DNA from: an uncultured Christensenellaceae bacterium
GTDB lineage: Bacteria > Bacillota > Clostridia > Christensenellales > Borkfalkiaceae
NCBI GenBank assembly: GCA_910587825.1
Contig: CAJUNJ010000006.1
Coordinates: 1 to 64,000 of the forward strand
Length of the DNA stretch: 64,000 nt
Direction of reading: 5' to 3'
Below, piece after piece: positions 1-8,700 of this stretch. Every line of letters starts with the position of its first letter. Position 1 is the first letter of the stretch. The notes beneath the pieces were generated by a model. It did not search any database and was not told the origin of the DNA. It saw only the letters and a list, made by a program, of their open reading frames with translations. Both the position numbers and the translations under genes were made by a program.

Positions 1-1
1 G

Positions 2-76
2 AAAGAAGTAGTTGGGTATAATGCCCCGCAAGATAAGGTAGTTGCCGGATTTCAATTAAAAAGCCCGTTTTCTTAA
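2..76 (+). CDS. C-terminal end of an unidentified gene (partial)
   Basis: A reading frame enters from the left edge and stops with TAA at 74-76, giving about 24 residues that end in GFQLKSPFS. The other two forward frames stop by base 21. The stop codon falls in the loop of the terminator hairpin at 61-89, as is common at true gene ends. Too little is present to name a family. Confidence 0.35.
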   Translation, partial: KEVVGYNAPQDKVVAGFQLKSPFS

Positions 77-93
77 CGAAAACGGGCTTTTTT
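61..93 (+). terminator. Rho-independent terminator
   Basis: Perfect 12-bp stem (AAGCCCGTTTTC / GAAAACGGGCTT) with a 5-base loop, followed by a T-run. It closes the gene that enters from the left edge. Confidence 0.85.
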
Positions 94-481
94 CTGTCTT
101 TTTCGGCACTTTTTTGCCTATTTTATCGCAATTTATATGGAATTGCATTTTTGCCCGATTATCGAATTTATAGCTGTTTTATAGCTTATTTTTATGAATT
201 TTAACGTATGTAACCGTGTATTTTGAAGCAGATAAATTTTGGTTAAATGAACTAATCTGTTGAGTAAGCCTTTTATCGCAGACCATGTAATTTGTTTGTT
301 GAAATTTTTAAAATCGTCGGATAACTTTCCTGAATTTTCTGAAATCTGAACAAGTATGAACATAATGTTTATAGAAAAAATTTTGGTATACCGGCAAATC
401 ACAAGACACAAACGGTGAATTCAAAACGACAAAGCGTGCAATCGGTCTTTACTATAAATAAACGATGTGTTAAAATGCTAT
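94..481. other. AT-rich intergenic region, no gene seen
   Basis: About 390 bases between the left-edge gene and the regulator promoter. The only long open frame (minus strand, 133-411) has low-complexity composition, no recognisable family and no good ribosome site, so I do not call it. No strong hairpin is seen. Confidence 0.6.
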
Positions 482-490
482 TGGTATAAT
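482..490 (+). promoter_or_regulatory. Extended -10 promoter of the first regulator operon
   Basis: TGGTATAAT fits the extended -10 pattern TGnTATAAT. No clear -35 box is visible, as is usual for extended -10 promoters. Predicted transcription start is about 497, leaving a leader of roughly 33 bases that contains the G9 tract. Confidence 0.55.
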
Positions 491-517
491 TTTTAAAAAA
501 TTTCAGATACCGTTTCT

Positions 518-526
518 GGGGGGGGG
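518..526 (+). promoter_or_regulatory. Run of nine G residues acting as ribosome binding site
   Basis: Nine consecutive G bases end three bases before the ATG at 530. They replace an ordinary AGGAGG and are the only sequence able to pair with the 16S 3' end. Runs of this length can slip during replication, so translation of the response regulator could vary with tract length. Confidence 0.5.
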
Positions 527-529
527 TAA

Positions 530-1234
530 ATGCGAATTGCTATAATCGACGATGAAGAAGCTATCGGAGCTCAAATTGAAAACTTAGTAAAAAATTACAG
601 TAAAAAGAACAATGTTATTGCGGATACCGTTCGCTATAACGAAGCTGTATCTTTTTTGGAAAATTATAATTCGGATTTTGACGTCATTTTTTTAGATATA
701 AAGATGCCCAAACTTAACGGTATGCGAGCGGCGGAGATGCTTCGTGCAAAAGATAACGACGTAATTATCGTATTCGTAACAAATTTAAGGCAATATGCAA
801 TATGCGGATATAGTGTGGATGCGATAGGGTTCGTTGTAAAACCTATCGATGAATACGATTTTACGGTATTAATGGATAAAGTGGTGCGCCGCTTTGAAGC
901 CCGCCGTCAGACTGAGTGCACCATTAAAACCGCCGAAGGATTACGGAGAATAAGAGTTAGGGATATTGATTATATAGAGATTATCAAGCATAAGCTTATA
1001 TATCATACAACTCTCGGCGATATTGCTTCCTGGGGTTCGTTAGTGGCGGTAGAAAGCGAGTTGTCCAAAGAGCACTTTTCCCGATGCAACGTTTGTTATC
1101 TTGTGAATTTATACCGTGTCCAGGAGATAAACGGGGACTTTGTTACCGTTGCCGGAACGCCGTTAAAAATAGCGCGTTCAAGAAAAAAGGACTTCTTTGC
1201 CGATATTGCAAAATTTTGGGGGAACGATAATTAA
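530..1234 (+). CDS. LytTR-family response regulator
   Basis: A 234-residue two-domain regulator that should be phosphorylated by the downstream kinase and then bind DNA. The receiver domain (about 1-120) shows the acidic pair D7-D8, the phosphoacceptor D56 in FLDIKMP, T84 and K104 (VVKPI). The C-terminal half (about 130-230) has the LytTR pattern, with IDYIEIIKHKLIYHT and a basic end. The start is ATG 530 behind the G9 tract. The kinase starts one base after this stop, so they are one operon. AgrA/VirR-like regulators usually control surface or secreted functions; here the obvious targets are the GH3 genes that follow. A closely similar pair lies at 22779-24750. No AgrB- or AgrD-like gene is adjacent. 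Confidence 0.93.
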   Translation: MRIAIIDDEEAIGAQIENLVKNYSKKNNVIADTVRYNEAVSFLENYNSDFDVIFLDIKMPKLNGMRAAEMLRAKDNDVIIVFVTNLRQYAICGYSVDAIGFVVKPIDEYDFTVLMDKVVRRFEARRQTECTIKTAEGLRRIRVRDIDYIEIIKHKLIYHTTLGDIASWGSLVAVESELSKEHFSRCNVCYLVNLYRVQEINGDFVTVAGTPLKIARSRKKDFFADIAKFWGNDN

Positions 1235-1235
1235 G

Positions 1236-2606
1236 ATGTTTGATTTTTCATCGTCATTGTTTTGGTATAAGCTGATTTTTATGACGGAGCTGCTTATTGC
1301 GGAGTTGTTGGCGATTTATACTTTAAAAAAACGGAAAAAATTTTATTTGCGGGCAGGTCTTTGTATTCTGTCCGTTTATGCTTTATCTTTCCTGTTTCCC
1401 ATTCTGGCTTATAACGCAATTTACTCCACGATGATGTTTTTTATTCTGTTCGTTGCGACTATTATCGTGTTGAAAATCTGTTATGACGAAAGCTGGATTA
1501 ATATTCTTTTTTGCTCATTGATTGCCTATACGGTACAACATATTGCCTATGAGCTTAATGGACTTATTTCTCTTATTTTTGACTTGCAGACGATAAACGT
1601 TTATTTACCGGGTGAAAGTATTACCGCGCATGGCGGAGCGCTGGCGATAAACGCCGTCGTTTATCTGGCAACTTTCGCTATTGTTTACTGGTTTGTATGG
1701 GCGTTTATAGAAGTAAGAATCCGCAGACAAAAAGAGTTGATTCTCGGTAATTTCTATCTGATATTATGGGTGGTAATTACTTTGATAATAGATATAGTTC
1801 TTTCGGCAATCATAACGTATTTAACCGAGCCCATATCGAAAACCGTTCTGATTATTTTTATGATTTCAAACATAGTAGGATGTATTCTGTCTATGGGGTA
1901 TCAGTTTTTGATGCTCGATAAGGATAATGTTGAACATGACCTGAAAATAACCGAGCACCTTTGGAAAATTGATAAAGAGCGTTTTGAATTAAGCAAGGAG
2001 AATATAGAACTGCTTAATATACGTTGCCACGACCTTAAAAGTCAAATAAGCGCTTTGCGCAATATCAACGGATTCGTTGATGAAAACACGATAATAGAAC
2101 TGGAAAATGCTCTTAACTTTTACGGTATGAATATAAAGACGGGGAACGATGCGCTGGACGTTATTTTAGCGGAGAAACATATTCTTTGCGAAAAGAAAAG
2201 TATAAGACTCAGCTGTATGATTAACGGTGAAAAACTCAACTTTATTTCTTCGGTAAAATTATATTCGCTTTTTGGTAATGCTTTGCAAAACGCAATAGAA
2301 TCTACGGAACAAATTGAAGACGAAAGAAAAAGATTGATTATTTTAAACGTTAAAAACAAAGGTAATTTCGTGCTTGTGCATTTGGAGAACAGCTGTCCTG
2401 AAGGCGAGGCATTGCAAGTAGTTAACGGTTTGCCGCAAACCACTAAAAAAGATAAAGAAGAACACGGCTACGGAATGAGAAGTATTCAAATGATTTGTGA
2501 AGAATTCGGCGGCGGGCTTGATTTCAGACGAGAGAACGACAGGTTCTATCTTGATATTATGATACCTATTCCGGAGACGAGCGGGGTGGTAAATGAAGCT
2601 GAATAA
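1236..2606 (+). CDS. Membrane sensor histidine kinase, GHKL type (AgrC-like)
   Basis: About 456 residues. An upstream in-frame ATG at 1197 lies inside the regulator gene, so ATG 1236, one base past the regulator stop, is preferred. The first ~230 residues hold about six hydrophobic helices. They are followed by a helical linker with H265 in the RCHDLKSQI motif, then an HATPase_c/GHKL domain with an N box (LFGNALQNAIES) and a glycine-rich lid (HGYGMRSIQ). The family senses a signal through the membrane part and phosphorylates its partner regulator; known AgrC members sense peptides, but the ligand here is unknown. The last 14 bases overlap the start of the GH3 gene, implying coupled translation. 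Confidence 0.9.
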   Translation: MFDFSSSLFWYKLIFMTELLIAELLAIYTLKKRKKFYLRAGLCILSVYALSFLFPILAYNAIYSTMMFFILFVATIIVLKICYDESWINILFCSLIAYTVQHIAYELNGLISLIFDLQTINVYLPGESITAHGGALAINAVVYLATFAIVYWFVWAFIEVRIRRQKELILGNFYLILWVVITLIIDIVLSAIITYLTEPISKTVLIIFMISNIVGCILSMGYQFLMLDKDNVEHDLKITEHLWKIDKERFELSKENIELLNIRCHDLKSQISALRNINGFVDENTIIELENALNFYGMNIKTGNDALDVILAEKHILCEKKSIRLSCMINGEKLNFISSVKLYSLFGNALQNAIESTEQIEDERKRLIILNVKNKGNFVLVHLENSCPEGEALQVVNGLPQTTKKDKEEHGYGMRSIQMICEEFGGGLDFRRENDRFYLDIMIPIPETSGVVNEAE

Positions 2607-5550
2607 ATCGGTAATTATTTCTTTTTTCTCCATAATTATAGTTTGTGCAATTCTGTTTACTTGTATTGGACTTTACTATGAAGATACGCTTGATTCTCAT
2701 TTCGGGGTGGGAAAGGCAAATATTGTTTCTTCGGCAACGGAAAATCGTTCGGGGCTTTATTACGACTGGAAGTATTCGCAGGACGTCGGAAATAACGGAA
2801 CGCTTGCTAATGCCGCACGGGTAAACAAAGCAATTACAGACGAAGGAATCGTGTTATTAAAAAATAACGATATTTTACCTTTAAAAAAGCAATCTTCCGT
2901 TACGCCGTTCGGCTTTCGCTTTGTTTCGCCGATTTACGGCGGAACGGGTTCCGGACGTTCCGAAGCGTTTTCCGCGTGCACGCCTGAAAGAGGCTTGGGC
3001 AAATATTTTGAACTGAATAAAGCTATTCTGCAAGCGATGAAATCGGCGTCGGTTCAAAAAATATCTTCCGACGGAATTACAAATATAGACAGTGCGAATG
3101 CAAACGATAAAGGATTTGACGTGTTTGAATTTTCCTGCTCCGTTTACTACGGTCTGGAATATTCGTGCCGCGACAGCGTGGGCATCGTATTTATCGGGCG
3201 CGGAGGCGGAGAAAGTTCAAACCTTTCTGGTAACGCATTGGCGGACGGAACTCCGCACGTTCTGGCGGTAACGCAGTCGGAGAAAGAAGCCATTAGCTTT
3301 TCAAAACTGAACTGTGCGGCAACGGTAGCGGTTATCAATTCTTCCAACGTAATGCAAATAGGCGAATTGCTTAACGGCGAATACGAATGTGACGCCGTTT
3401 TGTGGGTCGGCGGTCCGGGGAATACGGGATTCGAATCGCTTGCGGATATTTTAGCAGGAGAAGTAAATCCTTCCGGACGCACGCCAGATATATGGGACGC
3501 CGACTTGCTTGCCAATCCCGCACAAGCAAATTTTTGCGATATTATATATGAAAACACTCGCGGCAAGGTATTTGCGTCCAACTATAACGGAACCGAAAAG
3601 CCTGCGGGATTATATTATATCGAGTACGAAGAGGGCATATATATCGGGTACAAATATTATGAAACGGCGTACTATATAGGTGCAACAGAGTACGGTAGGC
3701 TGGATGGTAACGGTAAAAAAATCGAAAGCGGGGCGGTTAACTTTCCCTTTGGCTATGGTCTGTCATATACCGATTTTTCGCAGAAAATAACCGATTGCTC
3801 TTATAATTCGGAAAGCGATGAGATTACGCTTACGGTCGAAGTGCAAAATAACGGAGATTATGACGGAGAAGACGTCGTGCAGATTTATTACAATCCGCCG
3901 TACACCGCGTTTGATATGCAAAACGGAATTGAAAAAGCAACTAAAAATCTTGTTACGTTTAAAAAGGTTTCTATAAAGAAAGGCGAAAAAAAGACGGTAA
4001 AGCTTTCGTTTTTGAGAGAAGCTATGGCTTCATACTGTATGACGCGTGTAAATCCCGACGGTACGGTCGGTTGCTACTTTCTTGAAGACGGAGATTACGA
4101 ACTGATATTGGGGAAGAACAGCCATGAAGAATATGGTACGGTATGGTATTCTGTCGGTTCGGCAATATGGTATGATGGTGTCAATGCGCGCCGTAGTGAA
4201 AAGGCGGCGCAGCACAGCGAAAAGACGGTTGCAGCGGTAAACCGTTTTAAAGACCTAACCGCATATATGCGGGAGAACGGCATGACGGTACTGTCAAGAA
4301 GCAATTGGAGCGGAACTCAACCGTCTGCCCCCGTAAGTAAAAATTTGAGTTCAGAACGTCTGAAAAAAGTATCCGAATACGACCCTTTTACGGATGAGTT
4401 TACGGGAAATTCAGGTCTTTACACTAAGGCGGAGCAGGAAATATTAAGCGGACAAACGAACGGTTTGGTACTGTCCGATATGCGCGGCAGAGATTTTGAC
4501 GACCATTTGTGGGAACGGTTTCTCGACCAAATAGATTACACCGATAACGATTTTTTGAATATGTTGCTTAAAGCGTCTGGGCATACCGACGCGCTGAATT
4601 CCATAGGGAAGCCGCGTTCAATGGACAAGGACGGACCTCAGGGATTGCACGGCGGCAGAGGCAGTACTTTTCAAACGTATACCTATTGCACGGAAGTAGT
4701 TATAGCGGCAACTTTCAATCCCGAACTTGCATATTTGTTCGGCGAATCGATAGGTAACGAAGCGTTGCTTATCGGTTTAACGGGCTGGTACGGGCCCGGA
4801 CTTAATATTCACCGCAGTCCGTTTTGCGGAAGAAACTTTGAGTATTACAGCGAAGACGGGTTTCTCGCGGGTAAAATGGCGGCAAGTTGTATTTCAGGTG
4901 CGGCGTCGCGCGGAGTAATCTCTTATGTAAAGCATTTTGCAATGAACAATTACGAAGGACCGGCAACCTGCCTTACCGTGTGGGCAACCGAACAGACTAT
5001 AAGGGAAACGTATTTGCGTTCGTTTGAAATAGCTATAAAAGAAGCGAATACGGTAATTAATTATTACGATGGGGAAGACGAAGAGTTCTCACAGAAAGCT
5101 GTCCGTGCGGCAACCGGAATTATGGGTGCGGCAAACTGTATCGGAACGGAATGGTGTGCTGCCAACTATGAACTTTTGCAGAACGTACTGCGGGGCGAGT
5201 GGGGCTTTCAGGGTGTTGTGATAACAGATATGACTTTGCAGACCGTTCCCGGGGGATGGGATAAAATTTTTCGCTGCGGCGGAGATTTGAGAATGTATTA
5301 TAACGACGCAACTTTTTTGGACGGTCAATCTACTGCGGCAATTTCGGGTTTCCGCCGAGCGGCTAAAAACATTTGTTACGCTTACGCAAACAGTAATCTG
5401 TTGCAGAATATTCTTCCGGGGGCGGTAGTTACTTATTCTATGTCGCCATGGAAAGTTGTATTAATAGTATTTGACTGCCTTGTGGGCGTAACTTTTTCCT
5501 GCTATATCGTTTATAAAACAATTATCAAAATAAGGAGTCGTAAAAAATAG
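2593..5550 (+). CDS. Membrane-tethered GH3 glycosidase, permuted domain order
   Basis: 985 residues. An N-terminal helix (about 7-29) and a C-terminal helix (about 954-976, then IKIRSRKK) should anchor both ends with the enzyme outside. Domain order is reversed from ordinary GH3: the alpha/beta sandwich domain comes first (EGIVLLKNN near 90, YEEGIYIGYKYYE near 345), then an FnIII-like domain (about 400-500), then the TIM-barrel domain (about 630-930) with NIHRSPFCGRNFEYYSEDG, YVKHFAMNN and VVITDM. D879 is the expected nucleophile. GH3 enzymes are retaining exo-glycosidases; the substrate is not predictable. The usual FNRxG motif before the nucleophile is altered (ANCIGTEW). It overlaps the kinase by 14 bases and ends at a strong terminator. 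Confidence 0.88.
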   Translation: MKLNKSVIISFFSIIIVCAILFTCIGLYYEDTLDSHFGVGKANIVSSATENRSGLYYDWKYSQDVGNNGTLANAARVNKAITDEGIVLLKNNDILPLKKQSSVTPFGFRFVSPIYGGTGSGRSEAFSACTPERGLGKYFELNKAILQAMKSASVQKISSDGITNIDSANANDKGFDVFEFSCSVYYGLEYSCRDSVGIVFIGRGGGESSNLSGNALADGTPHVLAVTQSEKEAISFSKLNCAATVAVINSSNVMQIGELLNGEYECDAVLWVGGPGNTGFESLADILAGEVNPSGRTPDIWDADLLANPAQANFCDIIYENTRGKVFASNYNGTEKPAGLYYIEYEEGIYIGYKYYETAYYIGATEYGRLDGNGKKIESGAVNFPFGYGLSYTDFSQKITDCSYNSESDEITLTVEVQNNGDYDGEDVVQIYYNPPYTAFDMQNGIEKATKNLVTFKKVSIKKGEKKTVKLSFLREAMASYCMTRVNPDGTVGCYFLEDGDYELILGKNSHEEYGTVWYSVGSAIWYDGVNARRSEKAAQHSEKTVAAVNRFKDLTAYMRENGMTVLSRSNWSGTQPSAPVSKNLSSERLKKVSEYDPFTDEFTGNSGLYTKAEQEILSGQTNGLVLSDMRGRDFDDHLWERFLDQIDYTDNDFLNMLLKASGHTDALNSIGKPRSMDKDGPQGLHGGRGSTFQTYTYCTEVVIAATFNPELAYLFGESIGNEALLIGLTGWYGPGLNIHRSPFCGRNFEYYSEDGFLAGKMAASCISGAASRGVISYVKHFAMNNYEGPATCLTVWATEQTIRETYLRSFEIAIKEANTVINYYDGEDEEFSQKAVRAATGIMGAANCIGTEWCAANYELLQNVLRGEWGFQGVVITDMTLQTVPGGWDKIFRCGGDLRMYYNDATFLDGQSTAAISGFRRAAKNICYAYANSNLLQNILPGAVVTYSMSPWKVVLIVFDCLVGVTFSCYIVYKTIIKIRSRKK

Positions 5551-5555
5551 AATAA

Positions 5556-5597
5556 AATAACCCCGAAAAAGTGTTTGCTTTTTCGGGGTTATTTTTT
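5556..5597 (+). terminator. Rho-independent terminator after first GH3 gene
   Basis: A 16-bp perfect stem (AATAACCCCGAAAAAG and its complement) with a 6-base loop and a T-rich tail. It separates the regulator/kinase/GH3 transcript from the next GH3 gene. Confidence 0.92.
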
Positions 5598-5695
5598 ATT
5601 TTACGCAAACGATGTAACAAAAATAACCAAACATGCGATAAAAATTTTTAAAAAATCAAAGGGTGCGACAGAAGCAACCAGAAGTGCATACGCTA

Positions 5696-5750
5696 TTGAT
5701 TTGCAAAAATTTGGCTGTTAGAATATGTGTAAACATTACGCACAGCGTAA
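5696..5750 (+). promoter_or_regulatory. Promoter and start-site palindrome of the surface GH3 gene
   Basis: TTGATT (5696-5701), 17 bases, TAGAAT (5719-5724) is a good sigma-A type promoter, with start near 5731. Just downstream an inverted repeat TTACGC-ACA-GCGTAA (5736-5750) could be an operator or leader hairpin. The independent promoter fits control by the regulator encoded upstream. Confidence 0.6.
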
Positions 5751-5775
5751 AATCAAAGCATTTGAGGAGGTAAAA

Positions 5776-8700
5776 ATGGTATTTACAAACAAAAAGCGGA
5801 AAGCTATCGGTAAGGTGGCTTCGGGAGCGTTGACGATAGCTCTTTTAAGTAGCGTCGCCATGTCCGGCATTACCGCGAATGCGGCAGGGTACGATTTAAG
5901 CAAAGGTAGCGGTCCCGACAATCTGTCATACAAAGGCAAATTTTACAGCGACTATGACTCGATTGAGGAAGTATTCAATGCAGCAAAGGAACTCAACGGA
6001 GAAATCGTAGCAGAAGGCGCGGTTCTTATGAAGAACGACGGTACTTTACCGCTTGATCCTAAACATAATGCGGTCAGCGTACTCGGCGTAAGGTCGGGGG
6101 ATTTGCGTGAAGGCGTAGACGGCATTCTTGAAGGTCAAGGCGAAAACGCCCCTATTCCCATGGCAGAAGGGTTGAGGAACGCGGGTTACAAGGTCAACCC
6201 GGTTCTCGAAAGCTGGTATTCAAGATTGTCTGAAAGACTTGAAATGGAAGAAGTCGGTATTAATGACCACGGTCCCCAGTTCTCGGATGCGGTTATGCGT
6301 TCCATCAAAAATTACAACGATGCGGCGGTAGTAGTTATTCAAAGATGTGATTTTAAAGAAAACGTTGACGGCAGCGTTGCATTGACGGGTCATACGACAA
6401 ATACGGGCGATGTTAGCGATAATGTTAACGGACCGCTTGCCGGCAACAGAGCTAACGACTCTTTAAGGGAACTTCAGGACGAAGTAAAAACGGGCACGGC
6501 AGAGACCGACCCCTACGGCTGGGAGCACGCGCATTCTGCGCAGTCGCCTGCGGAAACGGGTGAGACCCCCATGGCTAATGGAAACGTGGAAGTAAAGCAC
6601 GAACTTCAGCTTACGAGTTCGGAAATAGACCTTATCGAATTTGCAAAAGCAAACTTCAAAAAGGTAATGGTGCTTTTCAACTCTTCTCATACGTTTGAAA
6701 TGTACAATCTCGAACATGACGACGGCATTAACGCATTGCTTTGGTTCGGCCGCCCCGGCGTTCGCGAGACGGGTGTTACTGCAGTTGCCAAGATTTTAAG
6801 CGGTGAAATCAATCCTTCCGGCGGGCATTCCGCAGAATACGTAAGGGACTTCACGGCAGACCCCACTTGGATGAACTCCATTACCGGACGTCAGTTCAGA
6901 TACGGCGCTTACGCAGAAAACGTCCCCGGTGACTTCGTATACAGATACCCCGATGAAAACGGCAAATATCTCACTATCGACCCCGGCAGTACGGGCATCG
7001 GCGGTATCAGAGGCATTGACTACGAAGAAGGCATTTATTTGGGCTACAAGTATTACGAAACCTATTGGCACGAAATCGCGCAAGGTCATACTTCGCTTAC
7101 GACCGGCAGTATGACTGCGGAAGAACGTCAGGCTGTTGCGGACGCATGGCACGATTTCAACGTAGTATATCCCTTCGGCTTCGGCAAGTCGTATACCACG
7201 TTCTCGTTCAATATGGGCGGCGTTTATAAAGACGCTGCGCTTAAAGAAGAGCTTTCCGGTGAAATCGACGGCGGTATATTCGCTTCTACGGCTACCAAAG
7301 CTGCCGAAGTTAAAAAGCTTTATATACCCGTTACCGTTAAAAATACGGGTGATACGGAAGGCAAAAAAAGCGTTCAGATTTACGTAACCGCTCCCTATAA
7401 AGCGGGCGAAATAGAAAAATCGTTCGTTAAGCTTGTCGGCTTTGCGAAGACCGATATACTTAAACCACAGGAAGAGCAGACGGTAGTCGTAACGGTTGAC
7501 GTGCAGGACGTTGCTTCGTTCGACTATAACGACGCAAACGGAAACCAATTCACGGGTTGGGAGCTTGAAGACGGCGAATACACTTTCCGCGCAATGGATA
7601 ACTCCAGCGTTTTAAGGTCGCAGCGCCTTAAAACTTACGACGACGCTTCGTTCACTATCCAAGACGGCAAAGGCGCAAAAATGGTGCAGGACAACTTCTC
7701 CGGCAACGAAGCAAAGCCGCTGTTCTCCGATAAAAACGAAAAGGATTATTCCATCCGTTCTGACGCATTCAATGAAAAAACCGGCACGGGAATGACAATT
7801 CTTTCCAGAAAAGATTGGGACGGCACGCAGCCCGCGCCTCCCACGCTTGACGATTTGATTATTAAACAGAGCGTAATAGACGAACAGAAGCAAGTTTTAG
7901 GCATGAATACTGCAAATAACTTCAAAGATTATTTCGGTACGGCAAAGGGCGCTATCGACGGTGCAGATCAGCCCTGGTACGTGGAATCGATTCCCTCAAA
8001 TTGGACGCAGCTTGAAGACGCAAACGATAAGACTGCCCGTCCCGACGGCAAGGCAAAAGTTCAACTCTATCAGATGGCGGGCGTTCCTTTGGACGGCTCT
8101 ATCAAAGTAGACGGCAAGGACTTCACGTGGGACGACTTCATGAACCAGCTTACTTACGACGAAATGAAGAGTCTTTGGGGCAGTTCTCCCGCTGCGATTC
8201 CTGCAATCGGCAAAGCAAAGGATTCCAGTACAGACCGTCCTTTGAACCTTGGTAAAACTTACACCTGGGCAGACGCACCTTTACAGGCTGCAACCTGGAA
8301 CGTGGAACTTATCCGCCGTCTCGGCGAATTGATGGGCGAATTCAATCTTCAAAAGGGAACTTCCGGCACCAGCGGCTGGTGGGGCCCCGGTACTAACACC
8401 AACCGTTCGCAGTTTGCGGGCAGAACCAAAGAATACTACTCGCAGGACGGCATACTTGCAGGTTATATGGCAGCGGCAGCCGTTTCCGGCGCACAGAGTA
8501 AGGGTACCGTGGTATACATAAAGCACATGGCTTTATACGATCAGGAAGATATGAACGCGGGTACTACCGTTTGGGTAGACGAACAGACCATGCGCGAAAA
8601 TTATCTTGTATCCTTCAAAAAGGCAATACAGGACGGACACAGCGCAGGTGCGATGGTTTCCTGCTGGCGCTTGGGTAAAGTTCAGCTTGCTCACAATTAC

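Noticed and set aside
133..411. 92-codon open frame on the minus strand
   Set aside because: AT-rich low-complexity composition, no ribosome site, no recognisable domain; treated as chance.
530..2606. Quorum-sensing agr locus
   Set aside because: Regulator and kinase are of the AgrA/AgrC type, but no AgrB protease or AgrD peptide gene is found next to either pair.
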